Origin: Robiginitalea sp. SC105 | GTDB lineage: Bacteria; Bacteroidota; Bacteroidia; Flavobacteriales; Flavobacteriaceae | NCBI RefSeq assembly: GCF_014243345.1 | Contig: NZ_JACLZF010000001.1 | Location: 1,302,001 to 1,366,000, forward strand | Length of the DNA: 64,000 nucleotides | Reading direction: 5' to 3' | In this document: positions 18,299 to 26,928 of the stretch, piece after piece | Position numbering within the stretch: the stretch's first letter is position 1 | Layout: every line of letters starts with the position of its first letter | The notes under the pieces: generated by a model | What the model was told of the DNA's origin: nothing | What the model saw: the letters and a program-made list of their open reading frames with translations, nothing else | The model's database searches: none | Position numbers and translations under genes: made by a program

Positions 18299-19200
18299 TT
18301 CAGTAACCGGTACTCATTCGGGGAATACCCGACCTTCTTCTTGAAGAGGCGGGTGAAGTGCTGGGGATACCGGAACCCCAGGTCGTAGGCGATCTCACTG
18401 ATGGTCTTCTCATGGTTCAGGACCTGCTCCTTGGCGTATTCGATCATTTTTACCTGTATAAACTCCTGGGCGGATTTTCCGGTTTCCTTTTTAACCAAAT
18501 CCCCGAAATAATTGGGGGAGAGGTGTTGCTCATCCGCAAAATAGGAAACCGAAGGGGTACCAAGTTCCCGGGCCTTATCGGAGTTCAGGTAGTCTTTCAG
18601 GGAGGATTCAAAATTTTCGATCACACCCAGGTTGGCAGAATCCCGGGTGATGAATTGCCGGTCGTAGAAGCGGGTGCAGTAATTCAGGAACAGTTCGATG
18701 TTCGAAAGGATGAGCGCCTTGCTGTGCTTGTCGATCCCCTGGGAAAGTTCAAACTTGATTTTGTCAAAGCAGTCCAGGACGATCCCGCGTTCCTTTTCGG
18801 AAATATGCAGGGCTTCGCTCAAATCATAGGAAAAGAAGGAATAGGAATCCATCGTCTGCCCCAGGTGGCTGCCGCGAAGCAGGTCCGGGTGGAACATCAG
18901 GGCGTAGCCGGATGGAGCGGAATCGTGGTTTATGCCGGAAATGTCTACAGTTTGCCCGGGGCCGATAAAAACCAGGGTCCCGTCCTGGTAATCGTAGTTC
19001 TGGCGACCGTACCGAAGGGTGCAGTCCTGGCCCTGTTTCAGGAATACCCCATAGAAATGGTACCGCACCGACCGGGTGCCCTTCAGGGCAGGCCACCTGC
19101 CATCTGACAGGTCGACCATACTTACCATGGGATGCAGTGTAGTCAGGCCGAGTCCCCTGCAATAATCATTGACCGTGATCAGATCTATCATTTCCCCCAT
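18295..19200 (-). CDS. AraC-family transcriptional regulator
   Basis: A 301-residue protein. The N-terminal part (to about 170) resembles the cupin-like ligand domain of AraC regulators (YGVFLKQGQDCTLRYGRQ and FIGPGQTVDISG). The C-terminal 95 residues form two helix-turn-helix units (SVSYFADEQHLSPNYFGDLV and TISEIAYDLGFRYPQHFTRL, then the conserved FKKKVGYSPNEYR end). The gene is divergent from the NTF2/flavodoxin/oxidoreductase genes to its right, so it may regulate them (inference). Its stop overlaps the converging lipoprotein gene by 4 bp. The effector is unknown. Confidence 0.9.
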   Translation of the reverse strand: MGEMIDLITVNDYCRGLGLTTLHPMVSMVDLSDGRWPALKGTRSVRYHFYGVFLKQGQDCTLRYGRQNYDYQDGTLVFIGPGQTVDISGINHDSAPSGYALMFHPDLLRGSHLGQTMDSYSFFSYDLSEALHISEKERGIVLDCFDKIKFELSQGIDKHSKALILSNIELFLNYCTRFYDRQFITRDSANLGVIENFESSLKDYLNSDKARELGTPSVSYFADEQHLSPNYFGDLVKKETGKSAQEFIQVKMIEYAKEQVLNHEKTISEIAYDLGFRYPQHFTRLFKKKVGYSPNEYRLLN

Positions 19201-19330
19201 AGCAGTACTTTATCAATCCTTGAGTTAAAAGTACTAAGAGAATCGTGAAATGCCCGATGATTAATGGGAAATCCGTAAAAAGGGTAGGTAGAACCGTAAT
19301 GCGGGTAAGTCCAATGAAATGAGTGGTTTA

Positions 19331-19338
19331 TATCTTTG
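19331..19338 (+). promoter_or_regulatory. Candidate -7 box (TATCTTTG) before NTF2-like gene
   Basis: Exact TAnnTTTG match in the AraC-NTF2 intergenic region, 58 bp before the ATG at 19396; no well-spaced TTG seen. Confidence 0.4.
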
Positions 19339-19395
19339 GGAAGCCGGGAACTTAGAGCGGCTTAATTTTAAAAATAATAACAAAACAAAAGAAAC

Positions 19396-19854
19396 ATGAC
19401 ATCGTATTTAAGAGCACTGATGATTATTTGTCTGGGGTGCATCACGCAATGGACATTCGCACAGGATGCTTCCACGGAACAGGCCATTAAGGAACTTTCC
19501 AAAGCAAAGTGGGAATGGATGGCGGAAAAGAACGTGGAGGAACTCGCAAAGCTATTCCACGATCAATCCAAATTCGTCCATATGAGCGGGACCTGGAAGA
19601 AGGACCGGGAGCTCGAAATCATCGAAACCGGCAGCATCTGGTACAAACAAGCCGATGTGCACGATGTGGCCGTCGAGGTTTTCGGGGATACAGCCATCCT
19701 ATGGAACCGGATTACCCTTCTGGCCCATGTACGGGGAAATGATGTCTCCAATGAATTTACAGTGACCGAAGCCTACAAAAAGGAAGGGGACCAGTGGCAA
19801 CTGTTGGCCCTGACCTTCAGCAGCGTCCGGGATACCCATGAGATTGCGCATTAA
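19396..19854 (+). CDS. Exported NTF2-like (SnoaL/DUF4440-type) protein
   Basis: A 152-residue protein with signal peptide (CLGCITQWTFAQ). The mature part fits the small alpha+beta-barrel NTF2-like fold: AIKELSKAKWEWMAEKNVEEL, LFHDQSKFVHMSG, ETGSIWYKQADVHDVAVEVFG, and LLAHVRGNDVSNEFTVTEAY followed by WQLLALTFSS. The fold hosts enzymes and binding proteins, so no activity can be named. It has a tandem paralogue immediately downstream. Confidence 0.8.
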   Translation: MTSYLRALMIICLGCITQWTFAQDASTEQAIKELSKAKWEWMAEKNVEELAKLFHDQSKFVHMSGTWKKDRELEIIETGSIWYKQADVHDVAVEVFGDTAILWNRITLLAHVRGNDVSNEFTVTEAYKKEGDQWQLLALTFSSVRDTHEIAH

Positions 19855-19882
19855 CCCTTTTAAAAAATAGCTATTTAAGAAA

Positions 19883-20320
19883 ATGAAGACAATCATAAAG
19901 CTTATTATGATGGTACTTATGAGCCAGACATTCGCCCAAAACGATGCGATTGAGAAGGAAATCATGAAACTATCGAAGGACAAGTGGCAATGGATGGCTG
20001 AGAAGGATGTTGACAAGCTTGCAGATTTATTCCATAAAGATGCACAATTCGTTCATATGGGGGGATCCTGGGGAACAGATCGGGAATTGGCTGTTATTGA
20101 AAGCGGGGGCATCTGGTACAAGAAAGCCGATATCCACGAAGTAACGGTAAATATTATAGGCTCAACCGCCATTCTGTTGAACCGGATTGATCTGCTTGCC
20201 GAAGTCGGAGGAAACGAGGTGACCAATCCATTTATGGTAACAGAGGTCTATGTTCATGAGGCCAATGGCTGGAAACTGGCAGATTTGTCCTTTACCCGAT
20301 TGCTGACCCGGGACAATTAG
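19883..20320 (+). CDS. Exported NTF2-like protein, tandem paralogue
   Basis: A 145-residue paralogue of the previous gene, with signal peptide (MKTIIKLIMMVLMSQTFAQ). Shared blocks: MKLSKDKWQWMAEKDVDKL, LFHKDAQFVHMGGSWG, ESGGIWYKKADIHEV. The gap to the upstream copy is 28 bp, so they are likely cotranscribed with the flavodoxin-like gene that begins 12 bp later. Confidence 0.8.
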   Translation: MKTIIKLIMMVLMSQTFAQNDAIEKEIMKLSKDKWQWMAEKDVDKLADLFHKDAQFVHMGGSWGTDRELAVIESGGIWYKKADIHEVTVNIIGSTAILLNRIDLLAEVGGNEVTNPFMVTEVYVHEANGWKLADLSFTRLLTRDN

Positions 20321-20331
20321 GCACGTACCAG

Positions 20332-20955
20332 ATGAAATTTCATATCCTGTTGACCTGCCTGCTTGTTTGCGCTGCCGGATCCTTCGCTCAGGAAGGAAAC
20401 AGCCAGGGGATCAGGGAATGGCAACGGGATTCGGATTCCATACTGATCGTTTATCTCTCGAGAACCAATAATACCCGGGCTGTGGCCCAAATCATCCATC
20501 ATGAAGTGGGGGGTGAACTGCTGGCCCTGGAATTGAAAGATCCGTACCCGGAGGATTACGATGCGATTGTTCGGCAGGTGGCCCGGGAAAATGAAACGGG
20601 GTTCCTGCCGGAATTGAAGACCTGGGTGGATATCTCCCGATACAACCTCATATTTTTGGGTTTCCCAACCTGGGGGATGCAGTTGCCTCCTCCCATGAAG
20701 AGTTTTTTACATCAGTACGACTTCCGCGGTAAGACCCTTGTCCCGTTTAACACGAATGCGGGATATGGAATGGGCAGCAGCCTGGCCACAATCCGTAAGC
20801 TTGCCCCAGATAGTGAATTGTTGGAGGCTTTTTCCACCAAAGGCGGAATTGAGCGAGACGGGGTCCTTTTTGTGATGAAAGAATCCTATGGCGAATCGGT
20901 CAAACGGAATGTTATTGAATGGTTGGAAAAGATTAAAAGGGTAAAGCGTTTTTGA
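20332..20955 (+). CDS. Exported flavodoxin-like protein
   Basis: A 207-residue protein with a signal peptide (MKFHILLTCLLVCAAGSFAQ) followed by a flavodoxin-type FMN-binding fold: SILIVYLSRTNNTRAV is the phosphate-binding loop, NLIFLGFPTWGMQLPPPMKS and TLVPFNTNAGYGMGSSLATI are the later FMN-contact blocks. A secreted flavodoxin is unusual relative to the cytoplasmic electron carriers; the close iorA/B genes suggest possible periplasmic redox partnership (inference). Confidence 0.8.
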   Translation: MKFHILLTCLLVCAAGSFAQEGNSQGIREWQRDSDSILIVYLSRTNNTRAVAQIIHHEVGGELLALELKDPYPEDYDAIVRQVARENETGFLPELKTWVDISRYNLIFLGFPTWGMQLPPPMKSFLHQYDFRGKTLVPFNTNAGYGMGSSLATIRKLAPDSELLEAFSTKGGIERDGVLFVMKESYGESVKRNVIEWLEKIKRVKRF

Positions 20956-21062
20956 TAAAGAAAGAAAAGTTCCGAAAGCTGTCAGCAATTAAATTTCCTC
21001 CTGGTTAAGGGCCTTAGGCACTGTTCAAAAATTCAGTATATTAATATAAATCGGTTTAAATC

Positions 21063-21524
21063 ATGGCAAGTTATTCACTCAACATCAACGGAAAACAACT
21101 GGAAGTAGCAGCCGACCCGTCCACGCCCCTATTATGGGTGCTCAGAGACCACCTCAAACTGGTCGGCACCAAATACGGATGCGGGATCGCGCAATGCGGT
21201 GCCTGCACGGTGCATCTGGGCGATGTGGCCACCCGTTCCTGCATGTTGCCCGTTTCTTCAGTGGGCAACCAGCAGGTAACCACGATTGAGGGGCTGTCGG
21301 AAAACGGGGAGCATCCCGTCCAACAGGCCTGGCTGGAGGTGGATGTACCGCAATGCGGGTATTGCCAGGCGGGCCAGATCATGTCTGCAGCTGCGCTTCT
21401 CAAGAGCAATCCATCCCCGTCGGATGCGGATATCGAAGGGGCCATGAACGGGAACATCTGCCGCTGCGGCACGTATGTACGGATTAAAAAAGCCATCAAA
21501 CTCGCCGCACAGAATAACGCCTGA
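21063..21524 (+). CDS. iorA: (2Fe-2S)-binding subunit, isoquinoline 1-oxidoreductase alpha type
   Basis: A 153-residue protein with the N-terminal plant-type [2Fe-2S] motif at Cys40, Cys45, Cys48 and Cys60 ([15 protein letters not shown]) and the second cluster at Cys98, Cys101, Cys133 and Cys135 ([19 protein letters not shown]). This is the arrangement of the small subunit of isoquinoline oxidoreductase and related xanthine-oxidase-superfamily enzymes, which passes electrons from the molybdenum subunit. No signal peptide is visible; it probably exports piggyback with IorB, which carries a Tat signal. It lies 21 bp before the large subunit start. Confidence 0.9.
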   Translation: MASYSLNINGKQLEVAADPSTPLLWVLRDHLKLVGTKYGCGIAQCGACTVHLGDVATRSCMLPVSSVGNQQVTTIEGLSENGEHPVQQAWLEVDVPQCGYCQAGQIMSAAALLKSNPSPSDADIEGAMNGNICRCGTYVRIKKAIKLAAQNNA

Positions 21525-21545
21525 ACTTGAAAAAAATTGGAACCC

Positions 21546-23807
21546 ATGACACCCATGAAGACACATATCGGAAGACGCGCATTTATACGGAACACCAGCC
21601 TGGCCGGTGGAGGCCTGGTTCTGGGGTTCAGCCTGTTCAATTCCTGCAAACCCGGGGAAGCCAAAGAAATGGCCGTGCGGGAAATGCCCAAAGAGTGGTT
21701 CGAGATCAATGCCTATCTGAAAATCGGGGACAACGGCTTGGTGACCATCATGGCTCCCAACCCGGAATTTGGACAAGGCGTCATTACGGCCATGCCCATG
21801 ATCGTGGCAGATGAACTCGATGTGGATTGGGAAGATGTGTTGGTGGAACAAGCCAATTTTGACCCGGAATCTTACGGCTGGCAGTTCACAGGGGGCAGCC
21901 AGGGCATCCGCCGCCGCTGGGAAGGCCTGCGCATGGCCGGGGCCACTGCCAAACAAATGCTGAAACAGGCGGCAGCACAGACCTGGCAGGTCCCGGTTGA
22001 GGAAATTGAGGTTTCCAATGGGGTAGTTGCACATGAGGCCTCCGGGAAAACGGCTGGTTTCGGCGAACTGGCTTCGCTGGCCGGCACCCTGGAGGTGCCC
22101 GAAGAGGTACCGCTGAAGGAAGTAAAGGACTTTACCATCGTTGGGACCTCCAAAAAAGACGTGGAAACCCGGAAAATCGTCACCGGTAAACCCCTATTCG
22201 GTGTTGATTATCAGTACGAAGACGCCCTTGTGGGCATGGTGATCCACCCGCCAGCTTTCGGTTTGCAATTGAAATCCTTCGATGCCACATCCGCCTTATC
22301 CATGCCCGGGGTGGTCGATGTGTTCCGGATCAAGACGCTGGAAGATAGCTTTACCCGGGGATACTTTGATGCGAACGCCTTCACGGACCTGGTCGCTGTC
22401 GTCGGCAAATCCACCTGGGAGGTTATGAATGCCAAAAAGGCCGTTCAGGCAGAATGGGAACCCATTTCTGATTACCGATTTACCATGGATCGCTTCGGGA
22501 ACCAGATGGAAGTAACCGTTCCCGGCGGCCTGGAGAGTACGGACGCGCATTATGCCGAAATGGAAAAGATGGCGTCCCGGTCCGGGACCACTGCCCGCAA
22601 AGACGGGAACCCGGAAAAGGCATTTGTGACGGCCGAAAAAGTACTGGAGCGTTCCTATACCTGTCCGTTCCTTGCCCATAACTGTATGGAGCCCATGAGC
22701 TTTTTTGCCCATGTGACCGGGGAAAAGGCTCATCTTGCAGGACCCCTGCAGGCCCCTGCCATTACCCGGCCCACTGTGGCGGCGCGCCTCGGGATCCCCG
22801 AGGAGCAGATCGACATCGAACTCACCCGGATGGGGGGTGGCTTCGGACGCAGGGCGTACGGGCACTATGCGGTTGAAGCCGCGCTGATTTCCCGTCAGGT
22901 GTCGGCACCGGTCAAGCTGGTGTACACCCGGGAGGATGACATGACCTGCGGTATTTACCGCCCATCTTACCAGGCCACCTACCGGGCAGCCCTGGACAAG
23001 GACAACAACCTGGTGGCCTTCCACGTAAAGGCAGGAGGTATCCCGGAGACGCCATTGTTTGCAAACCGGTTCCCGGCCGGGGCGGTGGACAACTACCTGG
23101 CCGAACAGTGGGAAATCAATTCCAACATTACCGTAGGCGCCTTCCGGGCCCCGCGGTCGAACTTCATGGCCGGGGTGGAACAGGCCTTCCTGGACGAAGT
23201 GGCTGAGCTGGCCGGAAAAGACCCGATCGCGTTCCGGTTGGAACTGATTGAACGCGCCAAGAACAACCCGGTGGGCGAAAACAACGACTACGACCCGGAC
23301 CGTTTGGCCGGCGTCCTGAAACTGGTCCGCGACAAATCGGATTGGGGGCAGACCCCTTCCGGGGTGCACCGCGGGGTGGCCGCCTACTTCTGCCACAACA
23401 GTTACGCCGCCCATGTGATCGACGTGGTGATGGAAGGTAACAAACCCAAGGTGGAACGCGTGGTCTGTGCCCTGGATTGTGGGATTGTGATCAACCCGGA
23501 TGCAGCCGCCAACATGGCCGAGGGGGCGATCGTGGATGGCGTGGGCAATGCGATGTACGGGGAACTGACCTTCCGCGACGGCCGCACGGACCAGACCAAT
23601 TTCGACACCTACAAAATCATCCGCCACAGTGAGGCCCCGAAGAATATCGAGGTCCACTTCGTGGAAAACGAAATTGACCCGACCGGATTGGGCGAACCGC
23701 CCTTCCCCCCGGTTACCGGTGCCCTGGCCAATGCCCTTTACAAGGCAACCGGCAGGAGGTATTACCGCCAGCCCTTTGCCACGGACCAGCCGCGGATTGT
23801 GGGTTAA
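21546..23807 (+). CDS. iorB: Molybdopterin-binding subunit, isoquinoline 1-oxidoreductase beta type
   Basis: About 753 residues, started at ATG 21546 (21555 is the alternative; the frame also opens upstream with a TTG). The N-terminus is a Tat signal (IGRRAFIRN, then a hydrophobic segment), so the enzyme is exported folded. The body is the xanthine-oxidase-superfamily molybdenum domain: MGGGFGRRAYGHYAVEAAL, GVHRGVAAYFCH, and the C-terminal GLGEPPFPPVTGAL that carries the catalytic Glu. It should hydroxylate an N-heterocycle or aldehyde; the substrate is not inferable. Its stop overlaps the converging lipoprotein gene by 4 bp. Confidence 0.9.
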   Translation: MTPMKTHIGRRAFIRNTSLAGGGLVLGFSLFNSCKPGEAKEMAVREMPKEWFEINAYLKIGDNGLVTIMAPNPEFGQGVITAMPMIVADELDVDWEDVLVEQANFDPESYGWQFTGGSQGIRRRWEGLRMAGATAKQMLKQAAAQTWQVPVEEIEVSNGVVAHEASGKTAGFGELASLAGTLEVPEEVPLKEVKDFTIVGTSKKDVETRKIVTGKPLFGVDYQYEDALVGMVIHPPAFGLQLKSFDATSALSMPGVVDVFRIKTLEDSFTRGYFDANAFTDLVAVVGKSTWEVMNAKKAVQAEWEPISDYRFTMDRFGNQMEVTVPGGLESTDAHYAEMEKMASRSGTTARKDGNPEKAFVTAEKVLERSYTCPFLAHNCMEPMSFFAHVTGEKAHLAGPLQAPAITRPTVAARLGIPEEQIDIELTRMGGGFGRRAYGHYAVEAALISRQVSAPVKLVYTREDDMTCGIYRPSYQATYRAALDKDNNLVAFHVKAGGIPETPLFANRFPAGAVDNYLAEQWEINSNITVGAFRAPRSNFMAGVEQAFLDEVAELAGKDPIAFRLELIERAKNNPVGENNDYDPDRLAGVLKLVRDKSDWGQTPSGVHRGVAAYFCHNSYAAHVIDVVMEGNKPKVERVVCALDCGIVINPDAAANMAEGAIVDGVGNAMYGELTFRDGRTDQTNFDTYKIIRHSEAPKNIEVHFVENEIDPTGLGEPPFPPVTGALANALYKATGRRYYRQPFATDQPRIVG

Positions 23808-24247
23808 TCATATAACCAATCCCCGGACGCAAAGTCTGTAATCATGTAAACCCATAAGCTAATAAGAGGTACACCTATAAGGATCCCGGTTAGCCAATTG
23901 GAAGCTTTTTTATTCCTTAGATTAACAGCATTGACTTCATCCGGTCGCAATGGTTCAGCGATCACTTCCTTTGGAGCTGAGCCGGTGGGTTTGTTATAGG
24001 CCGAAACAGGTCTTCTGGTCGGGGCCAATTTGACGGTCCTGATCCCAAAGTAGGCCTGATCCTTGTAAGTGATATATTTATATTTTACGATCCTGCAATC
24101 TGCCATAACAATCCTGGTCTTAGTGTCCGCTTCAGCAGCCTCCTTCAGGGATACGGATTGTTTTTGGTAAACGGTACAGCTTTGGAACAGGATCAACAGG
24201 CTCATGAACAGCACTGTGCAATCGAGATATTTCCTGATTACTTCCAT
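23804..24247 (-). CDS. VVYH-type lipoprotein, copy 2 (divergent variant)
   Basis: A 147-residue protein with lipobox ILFQSC (Cys24) then TVYQKQSVSLKEAAEADTK, matching the VVYH-type family in the first 40 residues, a KYKYITYKDQAYFG segment, and a C-terminal membrane helix (GILIGVPLISLWVYMI). It is the most divergent copy: an insertion with APTRRPVSAYNKPTG is absent from the others. Adjacent to the second copy at 24323 on the same strand. Confidence 0.65.
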   Translation of the reverse strand: MEVIRKYLDCTVLFMSLLILFQSCTVYQKQSVSLKEAAEADTKTRIVMADCRIVKYKYITYKDQAYFGIRTVKLAPTRRPVSAYNKPTGSAPKEVIAEPLRPDEVNAVNLRNKKASNWLTGILIGVPLISLWVYMITDFASGDWLYD

Positions 24248-24322
24248 TATTCTAGAGTATTAGAATTCAGTTGGCCCGCACAATAGTTGCGATTGTTTTA
24301 AGTAATTGGAAAAATCACGATG

Positions 24323-24706
24323 CTAGGTGGTGAAGTCTATCACCGGAATTACGATGCCAAAAACAAAAAAGCCAACTGCGACAGGGGCAAATATCAAACC
24401 GACGGTTGCCCAGTCGGATTTGGATTGATTCTTCAGGTAAACTTCGTTGCCTTGAGGGTCCTCAATACGTGTTTTTAATTGGACGCCCGCTTTTCTGTTG
24501 ACCCCAAAATATTCACTGTTCTCCAGCAGGATGTATTTATATCTGGCAATAGCTCCATCGGGAGTAACAACCATGCTGTTGGTTTTAGCCTGAGCAGCTA
24601 CTTCAAATGACACGGGCGTTTTATGGTATACCACGCAGCTCTGGAACAGGATCAGAGTGGTCATTAGTAGAGCGCAAATGTTGAGGTTTCCGGTTAGCTG
24701 TTTCAT
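24323..24706 (-). CDS. VVYH-type lipoprotein, copy 3
   Basis: A 127-residue protein: lipobox ILFQSC, then VVYHKTPVSFEVAAQ, RYKYILLENSEYFGVNRK, and a C-terminal helix (VGLIFAPVAVGFFVFGIVIP). It is divergent from the plus-strand small lipoprotein (24856), and the intergenic DNA resembles that beside copy 4 (52958), which is also divergent from an exported protein gene. Confidence 0.7.
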   Translation of the reverse strand: MKQLTGNLNICALLMTTLILFQSCVVYHKTPVSFEVAAQAKTNSMVVTPDGAIARYKYILLENSEYFGVNRKAGVQLKTRIEDPQGNEVYLKNQSKSDWATVGLIFAPVAVGFFVFGIVIPVIDFTT

Positions 24707-24855
24707 GGTGATTCATTTTCATAAATGAAGATAGCCAGGGGATTGCTCTGAGATGTCCGATATCCTGCTCAGAACAAAAATTCGGACAGTGAATATGCTT
24801 CACAGGGTTATATTGATTTTGGAATCCTATATCGATTATCTCAAAGAAATACAGA

Positions 24856-25011
24856 ATGCGCCACTACCCATGTATTTTGCTTTTAGCTTGTTTATTACTG
24901 CAAATTTCTTGTTCCAAGGGGTTTATAGATGGTTGGGAAATTCCTCTTTTTACATCCTTCAAAATGGAGATTCAGTTTGAACACAGGCATGGACGAATTT
25001 GCAATACTTGA
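24856..25011 (+). CDS. Possible small lipoprotein (51 residues), not a long ORF
   Basis: Read by eye: ATG at 24856 (a methionine in a different frame from the longer open frame at 24753), then MRHYPCILLLACLLLQISC, a lipoprotein-type signal with lipobox LQISC, then SKGFIDGWEIPLF, and a stop at 25009-25011. It occupies the position that the exported protein gene occupies beside the other divergent VVYH copy (53510), and the segment after the lipobox (SKGFIDGW) resembles VMDGFMDG in that protein. It may be a truncated relative. Confidence 0.35.
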   Translation: MRHYPCILLLACLLLQISCSKGFIDGWEIPLFTSFKMEIQFEHRHGRICNT

Positions 25012-25069
25012 ATCCAGAAGATTAAGGATATTTCGAGCTCATAACATTTTGCAATTAAAATCTTTAAGT

Positions 25070-25528
25070 ATGATCAAAACAAAATTCTATTCCAGGTTGT
25101 TGGTTTCGTTATCCTTCGTCATGGGTATTTCATGTTCAGACACGACCGAGGTTGAACCGAGAACAAATATTTCTTCGGCAATCAAAGGTGAATGGACCTT
25201 ACTTTCAACACAGGATTATCTGTGTGAGACAGGCGAAACAACAAATGAAGTTTTGGATGTCCAGGACATTGTGAGAAACCATTATGATTTTGGTGAATTT
25301 GAGGTCTATATAGAGGGAGAATTGGTCGAGGAACACAGTGGCACATATGAGGTTCTGGAAAACGACTATTACAGGTTCACCACTCCGAGGGAAACTTACA
25401 CTGTTAAAATTGAGGTTTCCGACGACCCGAATATTAGCATCATGTACTATGACGTGGATCAGGAATGTCGGGAAGTAAATGGAGAATTAAGATACACGTT
25501 CACCACCTGGTCAAGAACCATCTTTTGA
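25070..25528 (+). CDS. Lipoprotein of unknown function
   Basis: A 152-residue protein from ATG 25070, where the lipoprotein signal begins (LVSLSFVMGISCSD); the frame extends to 24929 without signal character. The mature part (SAIKGEWTLLST, LCETGETTNEVLDVQD, then a beta-rich region) resembles lipocalin-like or DUF-type immunity folds but I recognise no family. The CETxExxNE segment is also present in the exported protein at 53510. Confidence 0.55.
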   Translation: MIKTKFYSRLLVSLSFVMGISCSDTTEVEPRTNISSAIKGEWTLLSTQDYLCETGETTNEVLDVQDIVRNHYDFGEFEVYIEGELVEEHSGTYEVLENDYYRFTTPRETYTVKIEVSDDPNISIMYYDVDQECREVNGELRYTFTTWSRTIF

Positions 25529-25611
25529 TTGAGGGGCATAAATGTTATGTTAGTTCCAATCAACAGGTATAAAAACGGGGAAGACAGCTATCTAAACGAT
25601 CCCCATAAGTT

Positions 25612-26028
25612 TTAATTTATTTTCAGGTAGCGTTCTGGCATATTCAGTGGCTGGGCATTATCCCAGCTCATTTCCTGATCTGAAATCCTGGAGAAATCAA
25701 AGCGCCTGTCTGCAGATGTTTCGGAAGTAATGCGAATGGAATAAAAGCCTTGACTGTTAAACTCTTCTACGGTAACCTCTTCACCGGTTAACGCGGTAAG
25801 AAGAAAAAATCCGGCTAAAATATTTGTTTCATTGCCTTCTGCATCAATTTGCACTGCTGCACCAGCGGTAAATTTCCACCCTTTGTTTCCGGAAGCTTCA
25901 TCCTTATTGTTCCAACTGCCATGTAACCAGGCAGGGGGTGAGACCTTCAATTCATCTGCCTGTTCCTGTAGTTCCTTGGAACAGGATGAGGTAAGGACTG
26001 CCAGAAAAATTACCAGAACTTTTTTCAT
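25612..26028 (-). CDS. Lipoprotein of unknown function
   Basis: A 138-residue protein with lipoprotein signal (MKKVLVIFLAVLTSSC). The mature part includes PPAWLHGSWNNKDEASGNKG and a beta-rich region ending MPERYLKIN. WLHGSW-type segments are common in small Bacteroidetes lipoproteins with lipocalin-like folds. Function unknown. Confidence 0.6.
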   Translation of the reverse strand: MKKVLVIFLAVLTSSCSKELQEQADELKVSPPAWLHGSWNNKDEASGNKGWKFTAGAAVQIDAEGNETNILAGFFLLTALTGEEVTVEEFNSQGFYSIRITSETSADRRFDFSRISDQEMSWDNAQPLNMPERYLKIN

Positions 26029-26234
26029 ATTGTGATTGATATTAGCATTTTAAACAGGGTATTTCTGTGCATTAGAAATTAAGGATTTCTAAGCGTGAAA
26101 GCATTTTTTTGAAACCCAATTTAACCCTGGAAATGTTTTGCTATGTCCTGAATTTTGCTCCTGGCATTTAATCGGACACCCTTCTGATGGGATGGAGGTA
26201 TCTTGAATTTGTAATCGGAAATAATTCTGAGCAA

Positions 26235-26792
26235 ATGAAAACAATCGGAGAAAACCGGAGTGATTTCACAATCCTGGTGCTGATAGTCAGTTTCTTTTTG
26301 AACTCATGTGCCGTAAGTGCCCAGATGGCAAGAACCTATAAAGTCTGGGTTAGCTTGATCAACGAAACACAGGTCAAGGGAATGGCATACGCTGCAGATG
26401 AAAATGCATTTGTAGTACAGTCTAAGGATTCTGCCTTGATAAAATTAACCCCTGATGCCATTGAATTAATTAAAATACGGCGAAAAGGCAAAGTTGGCAG
26501 AGGTGCCCTGATTGGTGCTGGCAGTGGCGCGCTGGTGGGTGCAACCATTGGTTTTTTGGCCGGTGATGACTATGCAAGGGGATCCGGCTTTTTTTCTTTT
26601 TATGCCGAAGAAAAGGCAGCCATAGGAGCGATGGGCCTGGGGACCATAGGGGCTCTTATTGGAATACGTGCCGGTTCGGCAAAAAAGGAGTATATCATTA
26701 ATGGTGATACGGATACCTATTTGTCTTTCTTACCCGAAATCCAGAATTTCATCCGGTCACAAAAAACCGGCCAGAAAGAAGCCCGACACTGA
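26235..26792 (+). CDS. Exported glycine-zipper protein, family copy 3
   Basis: A 185-residue protein from ATG 26235 (frame open to 26187), with a signal ending FFLNSCAVSAQ. The mature part ARTYKVWVSLINETQVKGMAYAADENAFVVQ matches the first domain of the copies at 16758 and 17394, followed by IELIKIRRKGKVGRG and a Gly-rich membrane-like stretch (GAGSGALVGATIGFLAGDD). Unlike the pair at 17 kb it is not paired with a VVYH lipoprotein but precedes the DUF6090 genes. Confidence 0.65.
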   Translation: MKTIGENRSDFTILVLIVSFFLNSCAVSAQMARTYKVWVSLINETQVKGMAYAADENAFVVQSKDSALIKLTPDAIELIKIRRKGKVGRGALIGAGSGALVGATIGFLAGDDYARGSGFFSFYAEEKAAIGAMGLGTIGALIGIRAGSAKKEYIINGDTDTYLSFLPEIQNFIRSQKTGQKEARH

Positions 26793-26893
26793 TCCATATA
26801 GAAGTCCAGCCAAATCAACATGATTTTATCTCTAAAGCTTGACTTTCAAAATGATTTACCCTCTCTATTTCCCAATATCAAGCCGTTTGCTAC

Positions 26894-26928
26894 TTTTTCG
26901 TAATTTGATGAGGTAACCAACCTCAACC
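26894..26928 (+). promoter_or_regulatory. Shared leader before DUF6090 gene (copy a)
   Basis: TTTTTCGTAATTTGATGAGG followed by TAACCAACCTCAACC directly abuts the ATG at 26929. The same sequence precedes two other DUF6090 genes with at most one change. It contains TAATTTG, one base short of the TAnnTTTG box, so it may be promoter plus 5' leader. Confidence 0.6.

Noticed and set aside
24753-24980. 75-residue plus-strand frame
   Set aside because: The overlapping frame at 24856 has a better lipoprotein signal; this one has no domain and no ribosome site.
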